A stretch of 64,000 bases of DNA from Streptomyces tropicalis (GTDB taxonomy: Bacteria > Actinomycetota > Actinomycetes > Streptomycetales > Streptomycetaceae). The stretch lies in assembly GCF_029269835.1 (NCBI RefSeq), contig NZ_JARJBB010000011.1, positions 62,001-126,000 of the forward strand, read 5' to 3'. Below are positions 43,090-51,498 of this stretch, in pieces. Below the pieces are notes generated by a model, which saw only the letters and a list, made by a program, of their open reading frames with translations, ran no database searches and was not told the origin of the DNA. Numbering within the stretch: position 1 is the first letter of the stretch; the number at the start of each line of letters is the position of its first letter. The position numbers and the translations under genes are program-made.

Positions 43090-44070
43090 TCAGACCGCGG
43101 TGCGCTTGCGGGGCGCGGCGGCGGGCTCAACCGGGGTGACCGGCGCGGCGGTCGCGGCCCGGGCGGTGGCGGCGCTGCGCAGGCGGGGGCGCCAGCCGAG
43201 GTTGATGCCGAGGGACGCCGCGAGGATGAGGGGGATGCCCAGCGCCTGGGTCCAGGTGACGTGGTGCCCGTAGACGGCCCAGTCGCAGACCATGGCGGCG
43301 GCCGGGTAGACGAAGGCCAGAACGGCGATCTTCGGGGTGGGCAGCTTCTGGTACGCGGAGTACATCAGCACGTACATGATCCCGGTGTGGATGAAGCCGA
43401 GGCCCACCAGCCATCCCCAGCCACTGCCGAGGTGCGCGCTCTGGCCGAGCCGGGTGAAGGGGAGCAGCAGCGGGATGCCGAGCAGGACCTGCACCAGGGC
43501 GACCAGGTGCGGCTTCACGCCCGTCACGCGCTTGGTGATGATCGTCGACAGGCCGTAGAACAGGGCGGCCAGCAGGGCGTATCCGAGGCCGGTCAGGTAG
43601 GCGCCGCCGGCCGAGAAGTCGGAGGCGGAGACGCCGGCCACCAGGATCAGCCCGAGGAAGGCGACGAGCAGCCATCCCGCCTTGTGGGCGGTGATGCGGT
43701 CCTTGAACAGCAGGGCGCCGAGCAGTACCACGAAGAACGGCTGGGTGTGGTAGACGACGGTCGCCACCGAGATGGAGGTCTTGCTGTAGGACTCGAACAG
43801 GAACGCCCAGTTGAAGACGATAAAGACGCCGCCGAGCGCGGCCAGGCCGAGCTTCTTCGGGGTGAAGCCGTGGTTCTTGAAGAAGCCCCGGATCAGGCAG
43901 TACAGGCCGAGGAACGCGGCGCCGAACACGCACCGGTAGAAGACCACGTTGAAGGGCGAGGCTCCGGACTGGACGACGAAGACGCCGATCGTGCCGGACA
44001 GCAGCATGGCCGCCGTCAGTTCGACCGCGCCGCGCCTCTCCTGTTGCGCCGTCATTTCTGATGTGCTCAT
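43090..44070 (-). CDS. EamA/DMT-family transporter, putative amino-acid exporter
   Basis: 326 residues with about ten membrane helices in two repeated EamA halves (AMLLSGTIGVFVVQSGASPFNVVFYRC... and GLGYALLAALFYGLSTIITKR...). Related to the RhaT/YdcZ/PecM-type metabolite exporters. Basic Ala/Pro-rich cytosolic tail. ATG 44070 has AGGAG upstream; the 5' leader of about 130 nt begins at the second copy of the 73-bp repeat. First gene of its unit, so export of the cluster's product or an intermediate is inferred. Confidence 0.88.
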   Translation of the reverse strand: MSTSEMTAQQERRGAVELTAAMLLSGTIGVFVVQSGASPFNVVFYRCVFGAAFLGLYCLIRGFFKNHGFTPKKLGLAALGGVFIVFNWAFLFESYSKTSISVATVVYHTQPFFVVLLGALLFKDRITAHKAGWLLVAFLGLILVAGVSASDFSAGGAYLTGLGYALLAALFYGLSTIITKRVTGVKPHLVALVQVLLGIPLLLPFTRLGQSAHLGSGWGWLVGLGFIHTGIMYVLMYSAYQKLPTPKIAVLAFVYPAAAMVCDWAVYGHHVTWTQALGIPLILAASLGINLGWRPRLRSAATARAATAAPVTPVEPAAAPRKRTAV

Positions 44071-44203
44071 GTCATACTCCTGGTCTGGGGGGAATGCCGT
44101 GTCCCGCTGTCCGGGGCGGAGGAGGGATGCGGCAGGGCCGGACGACGGCCCGACGGGGTTTTCTCCGGGGCTGTGAGCGCCGCGAGAAGCTCACGTCTCG
44201 ACG

Positions 44204-44276
44204 CTACGAGCTCGGGTGGTGCCGGGTCCACGGACCGCTGCGGAACGAAATCGATGCGCCCATCAAGGCTGTCGAT
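44204..44276 (-). promoter_or_regulatory. 73-bp promoter/operator repeat, copy 2 (eamA unit)
   Basis: Ungapped match of 60/73 bases to 47148-47220, including an identical 20-base core (CTGCGGAACGAAATCGATGC). On the minus strand its distal end is ATCGACAGCCTTGAT (44276-44262), an ATC-N9-GAT LysR-type box. A TAG-containing -10-like hexamer (TAGCGT) lies at the proximal end. Located between the stop of the solute-binding-like gene and eamA. Confidence 0.8.
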
Positions 44277-44303
44277 GGCGCCCCGCGGCGCACGGCGGTG
44301 GCG

Positions 44304-45254
44304 TCAGTGCAGGGGCAGCGGGTAGTGCAGGCCGCCGTCGCCGGCCAGGGCGTTCGGGCCCCGGCTCACGTGCAGGCCGGAGGCCGCTCCCAGGTTGCGT
44401 TCGTAGACATCGCCGTAGGTGCCGACGGCGTCCAGGACGCGGTGGGCCCAGTCCGCGCCGAGCCCGAGCGCAGGGCCGTGCCGGCCGGCCGCACCGGCGG
44501 CGTCGCGCGCGCCCTGCCGGGACCCCGACTCCTTTTCGGCATGCTCGGCCGCGACGAGGAACTGGAGCACCCACCGGCACACCCGGAACCAGGCCGGGTC
44601 GTCCTCGCGGACGGCGAGCGCCATCGGCTCCCGGGAGATGGCGGCCTCCAGCACGGTGTGCTCACCCGGACGGGCCAGTCCGGCACGCGCCCCGGCCAGC
44701 GCGATACGGTCCAGCACGTAGGCCGCGCAGGTCCCGTCCGCATAACCGGCCAGCGCCTCGTCCGGGGTGGCATGAGCGACGGCGTCCACCCGTAGCCCGC
44801 GGGCGCCGAACCAGGCCGCGAGGTTGCCCGCGGTGGTGGTCCCCTCCTGGGTCGCGACCCGCATTCCGGCCAGCTGCTCCGGGCGCGTGATGCCGTCCGC
44901 CGCACGGACCAGGAAGCCCTCACCGTCGTAGCAGGTGACGCCTGCGAACAGCACGGGATGCCCGGCCTCCCGCCCGCACGTCCACGACAGGTTGCAGGTG
45001 ACCAGGTCCGCGCCGCCCGAGACCAGCCGGTCCAGCCGGTCGGCCGGATCCGTGGGCAGCCAGTCGACCGCGTCACCGTCCCCGAGCACCGCTGCGGCCA
45101 CCGCGCGGGCGACGTCCGCGTCCAGCCCGTGCCACACGCCGTTCCCGTCCCGCAGGGACAGCCCCCTGATGCCCTGGCTGACCACGGCCCGTACCCGGCC
45201 GCGCTCCCGCACGGCCTCCAGGACCGCCTCTCCCTCACGCACCACGGTGGTCAC
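44304..45254 (-). CDS. cytoplasmic solute-binding-protein-like (PBP2 fold) protein of unknown role
   Basis: 316 residues. Clearly of the polar amino-acid-binding family AapJ/GltI (VRAVVSQGIRGLSLRDGNGVWHGLDADVARAVAAAVLG, LVTCNLSWTCGREAG, GMRVATQEGTTTAGNLAAWF). However, it begins directly with the mature fold (VTTVVREGEAVLEAV), with no signal peptide or lipobox, and no ABC permease or ATPase is present. The GTG start overlaps the mutE stop (GTGA). Cytoplasmic PBP2 folds are known as enzymes in other families (for example cyclohexadienyl dehydratase), so a catalytic or carrier role in the pathway is possible. Confidence 0.82.
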   Translation of the reverse strand: MTTVVREGEAVLEAVRERGRVRAVVSQGIRGLSLRDGNGVWHGLDADVARAVAAAVLGDGDAVDWLPTDPADRLDRLVSGGADLVTCNLSWTCGREAGHPVLFAGVTCYDGEGFLVRAADGITRPEQLAGMRVATQEGTTTAGNLAAWFGARGLRVDAVAHATPDEALAGYADGTCAAYVLDRIALAGARAGLARPGEHTVLEAAISREPMALAVREDDPAWFRVCRWVLQFLVAAEHAEKESGSRQGARDAAGAAGRHGPALGLGADWAHRVLDAVGTYGDVYERNLGAASGLHVSRGPNALAGDGGLHYPLPLH

Positions 45255-46639
45255 AGCATCCCCCTCGCCGCCGCGCCGACCAGCTCCTCGCGGTCGAAGC
45301 GGCGTTCGTTGTAGCCCAGCATGTCGATCAGTGAACGTGCGGTCACCGGCCCGCGGCCGTGTGCGCCCGAGGCCGCCACGGGCATGGCGCCCGGGTCGGA
45401 CCAGCGCAGGATGCCCGCCGGATCGATGGCGGCCCGGGACCGGTTGGCGTTGTCCTGGTGCAGGCAGTACGGCACGTCCAGGAGTCCGTGGGCGAAGGCG
45501 TTGACCAGAGCGGAACCCACGTCGTCGCCGAATTCCAGCGTTGCCTTGACGAGTTGCAGTGCCTCGTCGTGGATCCCGGTCTGCCGAATCGTTTCCCCTG
45601 TCGGTCCGTGGAGCCGTTCGTCCGCCTCCACCGCGACCGCGAACTCCAGGGCGTCGACGTTCTCCTCGATGGTCGGAATACGGTGCGCCTCCACCGCGGT
45701 CTTCACGATGAGCCGCTCGGTGCCGCTGCGCACGGCGAGACGGACGCTGTCCTCCAGCATCCGGAAGGCGCCCACGGACGTCCGCGGGAACACCCCCATG
45801 TACGTGTAGACCACGACGTGCCAGTCGACGTCCCCGAGCCACTGCGCGGCGAGCCGGCGCAGCGCGGCGAGTGCCTCCAGGTCCTGCTCCGGGCTGGTCT
45901 GCTGCGCATAGCTCACCGAGATGCTCCGCACCCCGTGCTCGCGGAAGAACATCCCCTCCAGGATGCTGAGGGCGATCAGCAGACTCGGCGGACACAGCTG
46001 ACCGAGCATGCAGCCGCCGAAGCTCTCCAGGTGCACGGTCCGCGGCTGGTCCGCCAGGATGCGGCAGCACTCCGCCCAGGCGGCCGTCGCCCGCGGAAGC
46101 GGGACCCGGCTGTAGGGGAGGCAGTACGACACGGGGCCGCCCTCGGTGGCGTCGGCGCCGGTCCGGGCGAGGGCCGCGAACAACTCCCCCGGCAGGGCCG
46201 AGCCGTGCCGGAACTGGACCGGGAAGTCGTCACCGGCGACGCCCCGGAGCAACCTGCGCGTCTCCTCCTCGCCGTGCGCCACCACCGGGTAGCCGTTGAG
46301 GTCGTCACCGCGCTCCAGGGCCCGCCGGGCGGAGTCGTGGTCGTTGACCCGGGTGTAGCTGTCGACGGTGACCGTGCCCACGGACGCCCCGCGCACGGCA
46401 CGCACCGCCTCCAGCCCCTGCCGCATGGTCCTCGTGTCGGCGAACCCCATCCTCGGCTGCACCACCAGGCGGCCCTGCTCGTGCTTGCGCCGTACGAAGC
46501 GGGAGAAGCGCCCCCGCGCAGGCCCGACGGGAGACGGAGCGGCCTGGGCCGCACCGGTGTGCGCCGGGACGGCCCGGGCCGGGAGCACCGGCCCCGGAGC
46601 CGCGGGCCGAAGGGACGCACCCATGGCGCTGCTGTTCAC
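45251..46639 (-). CDS. mutE: glutamate mutase epsilon subunit (methylaspartate mutase E)
   Basis: 462 residues (characterised GlmE about 483). B12-dependent rearrangement of L-glutamate to (2S,3S)-3-methylaspartate. TIM-barrel active-site residues known from GlmE are in register: an Arg in VQFRHGS, Glu and two Tyr in EGGPVSYCLPYS (E171/Y177/Y181 spacing), and Lys/Glu in VKTAVEAHRIPT (K326/E330 spacing). GTG 46639 has GGAGGGGG six bases upstream and lies 1 base after the mutS stop. Together with MutS this should be a functional mutase. Confidence 0.9.
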   Translation of the reverse strand: MNSSAMGASLRPAAPGPVLPARAVPAHTGAAQAAPSPVGPARGRFSRFVRRKHEQGRLVVQPRMGFADTRTMRQGLEAVRAVRGASVGTVTVDSYTRVNDHDSARRALERGDDLNGYPVVAHGEEETRRLLRGVAGDDFPVQFRHGSALPGELFAALARTGADATEGGPVSYCLPYSRVPLPRATAAWAECCRILADQPRTVHLESFGGCMLGQLCPPSLLIALSILEGMFFREHGVRSISVSYAQQTSPEQDLEALAALRRLAAQWLGDVDWHVVVYTYMGVFPRTSVGAFRMLEDSVRLAVRSGTERLIVKTAVEAHRIPTIEENVDALEFAVAVEADERLHGPTGETIRQTGIHDEALQLVKATLEFGDDVGSALVNAFAHGLLDVPYCLHQDNANRSRAAIDPAGILRWSDPGAMPVAASGAHGRGPVTARSLIDMLGYNERRFDREELVGAAARGML

Positions 46640-46640
46640 C

Positions 46641-47108
46641 TCAGACCCCCTCCCCGACGAGGGCGAGTTCACGGGTGGACATGGTTTCCAAGCCACCGAG
46701 GAAAGCGTCGAATTCGGCCAGCCCCGCCTCGGACTCGAAAGCGGCGTCGAATCCCGCCGCCACGAGTTCGGCACCGAACCGGGCGTTCCCGGACCCTCGG
46801 ATACCGAGTTTTCCGCCGATGACGACACGCATTCCGGCCAGCACCGGATCGGCGCGCAGCTTCTCGATGAGCCGGAGTCCGTCAAGATGGCCGTGTCCGT
46901 TGACCGTGCTCACCACGAGGGCGTCGGGGCGATGTCTGCGGCACTCGGCCAGGATCACCTCGTCCGGGACGCATGCCCCGAGATTGACCACATGCCCGCC
47001 CCGTTCCTCCAGCAGCAACTGCAGGAAAACGAGATTCCACATGTGGGCGTCGGAAGACACACTGGTGACGACGAAACGCCGTTCAGGTGCCAAGGATATG
47101 TCGTCCAT
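46641..47108 (-). CDS. mutS: glutamate mutase sigma subunit, B12-binding (methylaspartate mutase S)
   Basis: 155 residues (characterised GlmS about 137). Cobalamin-binding Rossmann fold. The base-off motif D-x-H-x-x-G reads SSDAHMWN, so Asp and the cobalt-ligating His are kept but the final Gly is Asn. The later S-x-L and G-G elements are VVSTVNGHGHLDG and VIGGKLGI. Start ATG 47108, 39 bp downstream of the proximal end of the first 73-bp repeat. The name refers to the methylaspartate mutase subunit, not to the mismatch-repair MutS. First gene of the mutS-mutE-PBP unit. Confidence 0.88.
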   Translation of the reverse strand: MDDISLAPERRFVVTSVSSDAHMWNLVFLQLLLEERGGHVVNLGACVPDEVILAECRRHRPDALVVSTVNGHGHLDGLRLIEKLRADPVLAGMRVVIGGKLGIRGSGNARFGAELVAAGFDAAFESEAGLAEFDAFLGGLETMSTRELALVGEGV

Positions 47109-47147
47109 TGTTCCCGTCCGCAGGTCGAAGAAGCTGACGGACTGAAA

Positions 47148-47220
47148 CTACGAGCCCAGTCGTTGCCCGGTCCACCAATCACTGCGGAACGAAATCGATG
47201 CCCCGATCAAAGCTGTCGAT
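47148..47220 (-). promoter_or_regulatory. 73-bp promoter/operator repeat, copy 1 (mutS unit)
   Basis: Partner of 44204-44276. Distal end on the minus strand ATCGACAGCTTTGAT (47220-47206), an ATC-N9-GAT LysR box. Proximal end CTCGTAGTTT gives a TAG-N2-T -10-like hexamer. The glmS terminator lies immediately upstream. Confidence 0.8.
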
Positions 47221-47233
47221 CGTGGGCGACGAC

Positions 47234-47277
47234 AAAAAGGCCCCGGCCGGAAGGTACGCATCCTTCCGGCCGGGGCC
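47234..47277 (-). terminator. glmS intrinsic terminator
   Basis: 16-bp perfect stem (47239-47254 with 47262-47277), 7-base loop, followed on the minus strand by TTTTT (47238-47234). One of the few hairpins in the window with a T-run. Separates glmS from the mutS unit. Confidence 0.92.
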
Positions 47278-47306
47278 CCCACCGCCTCGGCCGAGGCGGC
47301 GCCGCG

Positions 47307-49154
47307 TCACTCCACCGTGACCGACTTCGCCAGGTTCCGCGGCTGGTCCACCTCGTTGCCGCGGGCCGTGGCGAGTTCGCAGGCGAAGACCTGGAGGGGG
47401 ACCGTGGCGACCAGGGGCTGGAGCAGCGTCGGGGTCACGGGGATGCGGACGAGGTGGTCGGCGTACGGGACGACCGCCTCGTCGCCCTCCTCCGCGATGA
47501 CGATGGTGCGGGCACCCCGGGCCCGGATCTCCTGGATGTTGGACACGATCTTGTCGTGGAGCAGCGAGCGGCCGCGCGGCGAGGGGACCACCACGACGAC
47601 CGGCAGGTCCTCCTCGATCAGGGCGATCGGCCCGTGCTTCAACTCGCCCGCCGCGAAGCCCTCGGCGTGCATGTACGCCAGCTCCTTGAGCTTGAGCGCG
47701 CCCTCCAGGGCGACCGGGTAGCCCACGTGCCGGCCGAGGAAGAGCACGGTGTTCTTGTCGGCGAGGGAGCGGGCCAGGGACCGTACCGGCTCCATGGTCC
47801 GCAGGACCTGCTCGACCGCGCCGGAGATCCGGGACAGGTCCCGGATGACGTCCTGGATCTCGTCGCCCCACTTGGTGCCGCGGACCTGGCCGAGGTACAG
47901 CGCCACCAGGTAGCAGGCCACCAGCTGGGTCAGGAACGCCTTGGTGGAGGCGACCGCGACCTCCGGCCCGGCGTGCGTGTAGAGCACGGCGTCCGACTCG
48001 CGCGGGATGGTGGAGCCGTTGGTGTTGCAGATGGCGAGTACCTTCGCGCCCTGTTCGCGGGCGTGCCGCAACGCCATCAGGGTGTCCATCGTCTCGCCGG
48101 ACTGGGAGATGGCCACGACCAGCGTCTGCTGGTCGAGGATCGGGTCCCGGTAGCGGAACTCGCTGGCCAGCTCGACCTCGCACGGGATGCGGGTCCAGTG
48201 CTCGATGGCGTACTTGGCGATCATCCCGGCGTGGAAGGCCGTGCCGCAGGCCACGATGACGACCTTGTCGATCTCACGCAACTCGGGCGCGGAGATGCGG
48301 ACCTCGTCGAGCGTCAGGCTGCCGGCCGCGTCGATCCGGCCCAGCAGGGTGTCGGCGACCGCCTTGGGCTGCTCGGCGATCTCCTTGAGCATGAAGTAGT
48401 CGTAGCCGCCCTTCTCGGCGGCCTCCGCGTCCCAGTCGACGTTGTAGGAGCGCACCTCGGCGGGCCGGCCGTCGAAGCCGGTCACCGTCACGCCGTCCCG
48501 GCGCAGCTCCACCACCTGGTCCTGGCCGAGCTCGATCGCCGAGCGGGTGTGCGCGATGAACGCGGCGACGTCCGAGGCGAGGAAGGACTCGCCCTCGCCG
48601 ACGCCCACCACCAGCGGCGAGTTGCGCCGGGCGCCGACGACCACGTCCGGCTCGTCCGCGTGCACCGCGACGAGTGTGAACGCGCCCTCCAGACGGCGGC
48701 ACACCAGCCGCATCGACTCCGCCAGGTCCGCGCACGCGGAGAACTCCTCGGCGAGCAGGTGGGCGACGACCTCGGTGTCCGTCTCGGAGGCCAGTGCGTG
48801 GCCGCGCTCGGCCAACTCGGCGCGCAGCGCGGCGAAGTTCTCGATGATGCCGTTGTGCACGACGGCGACCCGCCCGGCGTTGTCCAGGTGCGGATGCGCG
48901 TTCTCGTCCGTCGGCCCGCCGTGCGTGGCCCAGCGGGTGTGCCCGATGCCCGTCGTGCCGGTCGGCAGCGGCCCGTCGACGAGCGCCTTCTCCAGGTTGA
49001 CCAGCTTCCCGGCCTTCTTCGCCGCCGCCAGCCCGCCGTCCGCGAGCACGGCGACACCGGCCGAGTCGTAACCCCGGTACTCCAGCCGCTTCAGCCCGGC
49101 CATCACGACCTCGAGCGCCGACTGCGACCCCACGTATCCCACGATTCCGCACAT
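47307..49154 (-). CDS. glmS: glutamine--fructose-6-phosphate aminotransferase
   Basis: 615 residues. Makes glucosamine-6-phosphate for wall synthesis. N-terminal glutaminase with Cys2 exposed after Met removal (MCGIVGYVG), GIGHTRWATHG and HNGIIEN. Two SIS domains (ACGTAFHAGMIAKY, SQSGETMDTL, STKAFLTQL) and the C-terminal tail ending NLAKSVTVE. ATG 49154. No glmS ribozyme-like leader was recognised. Pathway partner glmM is 2.5 kb away. Confidence 0.97.
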   Translation of the reverse strand: MCGIVGYVGSQSALEVVMAGLKRLEYRGYDSAGVAVLADGGLAAAKKAGKLVNLEKALVDGPLPTGTTGIGHTRWATHGGPTDENAHPHLDNAGRVAVVHNGIIENFAALRAELAERGHALASETDTEVVAHLLAEEFSACADLAESMRLVCRRLEGAFTLVAVHADEPDVVVGARRNSPLVVGVGEGESFLASDVAAFIAHTRSAIELGQDQVVELRRDGVTVTGFDGRPAEVRSYNVDWDAEAAEKGGYDYFMLKEIAEQPKAVADTLLGRIDAAGSLTLDEVRISAPELREIDKVVIVACGTAFHAGMIAKYAIEHWTRIPCEVELASEFRYRDPILDQQTLVVAISQSGETMDTLMALRHAREQGAKVLAICNTNGSTIPRESDAVLYTHAGPEVAVASTKAFLTQLVACYLVALYLGQVRGTKWGDEIQDVIRDLSRISGAVEQVLRTMEPVRSLARSLADKNTVLFLGRHVGYPVALEGALKLKELAYMHAEGFAAGELKHGPIALIEEDLPVVVVVPSPRGRSLLHDKIVSNIQEIRARGARTIVIAEEGDEAVVPYADHLVRIPVTPTLLQPLVATVPLQVFACELATARGNEVDQPRNLAKSVTVE

Positions 49155-49356
49155 GGGCCGCAGCCTACGGGCCGGGCGCCGCGCGATCACCGCACTCCGT
49201 GCCCGGATTCGGAAATTCCCGCCGGGTTGCGCACCGCGTCCGGAGCCGGTCCGGGCCCCGACCGGGACCGACCGGACCTGCACCGCGGGCGGCAACCGGC
49301 CCCCGGCGTGACGGACCCCACCCTGCACCGCGTTCGAACTCCGTTAACAATGGACT

Positions 49357-50346
49357 GTGATCTCTCCGGTCTCCTCGATTCCCCGGAGCGCCCACCGGTC
49401 CCGGCCGGAGGCGACTCCCTACGTCGACCTCACCCGTGCCGAGTGGAGCGCCCTGCGCGACAAGACGCCGCTGCCGCTCTCCGCCGAGGAGGTCGAGCAG
49501 CTGCGCGGTCTGGGCGACGTCATCGACCTCGACGAGGTGCGGGACATCTACCTGCCGCTGTCCCGGCTGCTCAATCTCTACGTCGGCGCCACGGACGGAC
49601 TGCGCGGCGCGCTGAACACCTTCCTCGGCGAGCAGGGCTCCCAGTCCGGCACCCCGTTCGTCATAGGCGTCGCCGGCTCCGTCGCCGTCGGCAAGTCCAC
49701 CGTGGCCCGGCTGCTGCGGGCGCTGCTCTCCCGCTGGCCCGAGCACCCGCGCGTGGAACTGGTCACCACCGACGGATTCCTGCTGCCCACGCGGGAGTTG
49801 GAGTCCCGCGGCCTGATGTCGCGCAAGGGCTTCCCGGAGTCCTACGACCGCCGCGCGCTGACCCGCTTCGTCGCCGACATCAAGGCCGGCAAGGACGAGG
49901 TGACGGCCCCCGTCTACTCCCACCTCATCTACGACATCGTGCCCGGCGAGAAGCTCACCGTGCGCCGCCCGGACATCCTCATCGTCGAGGGCCTCAACGT
50001 CCTCCAGCCCGCGCTGCCCGGCAAGGACGGCCGCACCCGGGTCGGACTCGCCGACTACTTCGACTTCAGCGTCTACGTGGACGCCCGCGCCGAGGACATC
50101 GAGCGCTGGTACCTCAACCGCTTCCGCAAGCTGCGCGCCACGGCCTTCCAGGACCCGTCGTCCTACTTCCGCCGCTACACCCAGGTCTCGGAGGAGGAGG
50201 CCCTCGACTACGCCCGCACCATGTGGCGGACGATCAACAAGCCGAACCTCGTCGAGAACATCGCCCCCACCCGCGGCCGCGCCGCCCTCGTGGTGCGCAA
50301 GGGCCCGGACCACAAGGTGCAGCGGCTGAGCCTGCGGAAACTGTAG
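49357..50346 (+). CDS. coaA: pantothenate kinase, type I
   Basis: 329 residues. First step of CoA synthesis. P-loop GVAGSVAVGKST at about 100-111, then TTDGFLLPT, YSHLIYDI, and the C-terminal type I signature (RWYLNRFRKL, FQDPSSYFRRYT). GTG start at 49357, divergent from glmS. The next gene starts 35 bp downstream. Confidence 0.96.
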   Translation: MISPVSSIPRSAHRSRPEATPYVDLTRAEWSALRDKTPLPLSAEEVEQLRGLGDVIDLDEVRDIYLPLSRLLNLYVGATDGLRGALNTFLGEQGSQSGTPFVIGVAGSVAVGKSTVARLLRALLSRWPEHPRVELVTTDGFLLPTRELESRGLMSRKGFPESYDRRALTRFVADIKAGKDEVTAPVYSHLIYDIVPGEKLTVRRPDILIVEGLNVLQPALPGKDGRTRVGLADYFDFSVYVDARAEDIERWYLNRFRKLRATAFQDPSSYFRRYTQVSEEEALDYARTMWRTINKPNLVENIAPTRGRAALVVRKGPDHKVQRLSLRKL

Positions 50347-50380
50347 GAGGCACGCCGCGGCGGCCTGTTAGAAAGGCGTC

Positions 50381-51322
50381 ATGCTGCATCTGCGTCTGAT
50401 CACCCCCACCGACCGCACCGACGAGGCCGTCCGCATGATCGAGCGGACGGTCGGCACCACGCACCTCGTCGTGCTGCCCGGAGCCGCCCGCAATCCGGCC
50501 GGCGACGTGGTGATGTGCGACGTGGCACGCGAGGCCGGGGACGAGCTGCTCACCCGGCTGCAGGGGATGGACCTCGACCGGACCGGCGCGATCACCGTGG
50601 AGGACATCGACCTGACGCTGTCCCGGCGCGCCGACAAGGCGGAGGCGGAGGCCCCCGGCGAGCCGGCGGACGCGGTGCTGTGGGAGCACCTGGTCGAGGA
50701 GACCCACGAGGAGTCGACGCTGTCGGTGACCTACGTCGCCTTCATCACGCTCGCCACCATGATCGCGGCCTGCGGTGTGGTCCTGGACAACGCGGTGCTG
50801 ATCGTGGGTGCGATGGCGGTCGGGCCGGAGTTCGGGCCGCTGGCCGGGATCAGCACCTCGCTGGTGCAGCGGGCGCCCCGGCTCGCCCTGCGCTCACTGA
50901 CCGCGCTGCTGGTCGGCTTCGCCGCGGCGATGGCGCTGACCGTCGGCTTCAGCCTGCTGATGGACGCGGCCGGGCTGTTCACCCAGGCCAAGCTGGAGGG
51001 CCAGCGCCCCAACACGAACTTCGTCTACGCGCCGGACTGGTTCTCGTTCGTGGTGGCGCTGCTGGCCGGAGCGGCGGGCACCCTCTCACTGACCTCGGCC
51101 AAGTCCGGCGCGCTGGTCGGCGTGGCGATCTCCGTGACCACCGTCCCGGCCGCCGCCAACGCCGCCGTCGCCCTCTCCTACGGCGACACCCGGCAGACCC
51201 TCGGCTCGACCGAGCAGCTCCTGCTGAACCTGCTGGGCATCGTGGTGGCCGGCACGCTCACGCTGCTCGCCCAGAAGGCGTTCTGGGCCGGGCAGCGCGA
51301 GCGGGCCAGGCAACTCGGTTAG
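50381..51322 (+). CDS. DUF389 membrane protein
   Basis: 313 residues. An N-terminal soluble ACT-like domain (about 1-90: LHLRLITPTDRTDEAVRMIE) and then six or seven membrane helices with the DUF389 signature VLIVGAMAVGPEFGPLAGISTSL and LTSAKSGALVGVAISVTTVPAAANAAVAL. Function unknown in the family. Possibly co-transcribed with coaA. Its TAG stop supplies the TA at the left border of the repeat element at 51320. Confidence 0.88.
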   Translation: MLHLRLITPTDRTDEAVRMIERTVGTTHLVVLPGAARNPAGDVVMCDVAREAGDELLTRLQGMDLDRTGAITVEDIDLTLSRRADKAEAEAPGEPADAVLWEHLVEETHEESTLSVTYVAFITLATMIAACGVVLDNAVLIVGAMAVGPEFGPLAGISTSLVQRAPRLALRSLTALLVGFAAAMALTVGFSLLMDAAGLFTQAKLEGQRPNTNFVYAPDWFSFVVALLAGAAGTLSLTSAKSGALVGVAISVTTVPAAANAAVALSYGDTRQTLGSTEQLLLNLLGIVVAGTLTLLAQKAFWAGQRERARQLG

Positions 51323-51498
51323 GGCGTGTCCGCAAGGTCGCGTCGTTCGCCCGCAGGACGGGCGTCGCGGCGTCCGGTGCGTGCTCTCGGCGTGCCGGCC
51401 GGAAGTCCTCGTACGGGGCGTACTCGGGCTTGCGGGCGGTGCGGCGAGAGTGCGTGCCGGGCGTCGCGACGCAGACGGGACGTTGCGGTCAGGCCCTA
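51320..51498 (+). mobile_element. TA-flanked MITE-like element A
   Basis: Borders: TA (51320-51321) then GGGCGTGTCCGCAAGG; right end TTGCGGTCAGGCCC then TA (51497-51498), imperfect inverted ends. An inner 27-bp helix (51362-51388 with 51446-51472) contains six G.U wobbles and no mismatch as plus-strand RNA. The loop has the GTACGGGGCGTACTCGGG core. About 110 bp are shared with the element at 56436-56599. No open frame. Confidence 0.75.

Noticed and set aside
47108..47300. Cobalamin riboswitch ahead of the B12-dependent mutase genes
   Set aside because: No B12 box (GCCACTG-like) or fitting stem pattern was found. The leader is instead the repeated 73-bp sequence shared with eamA, which encodes no B12 protein.
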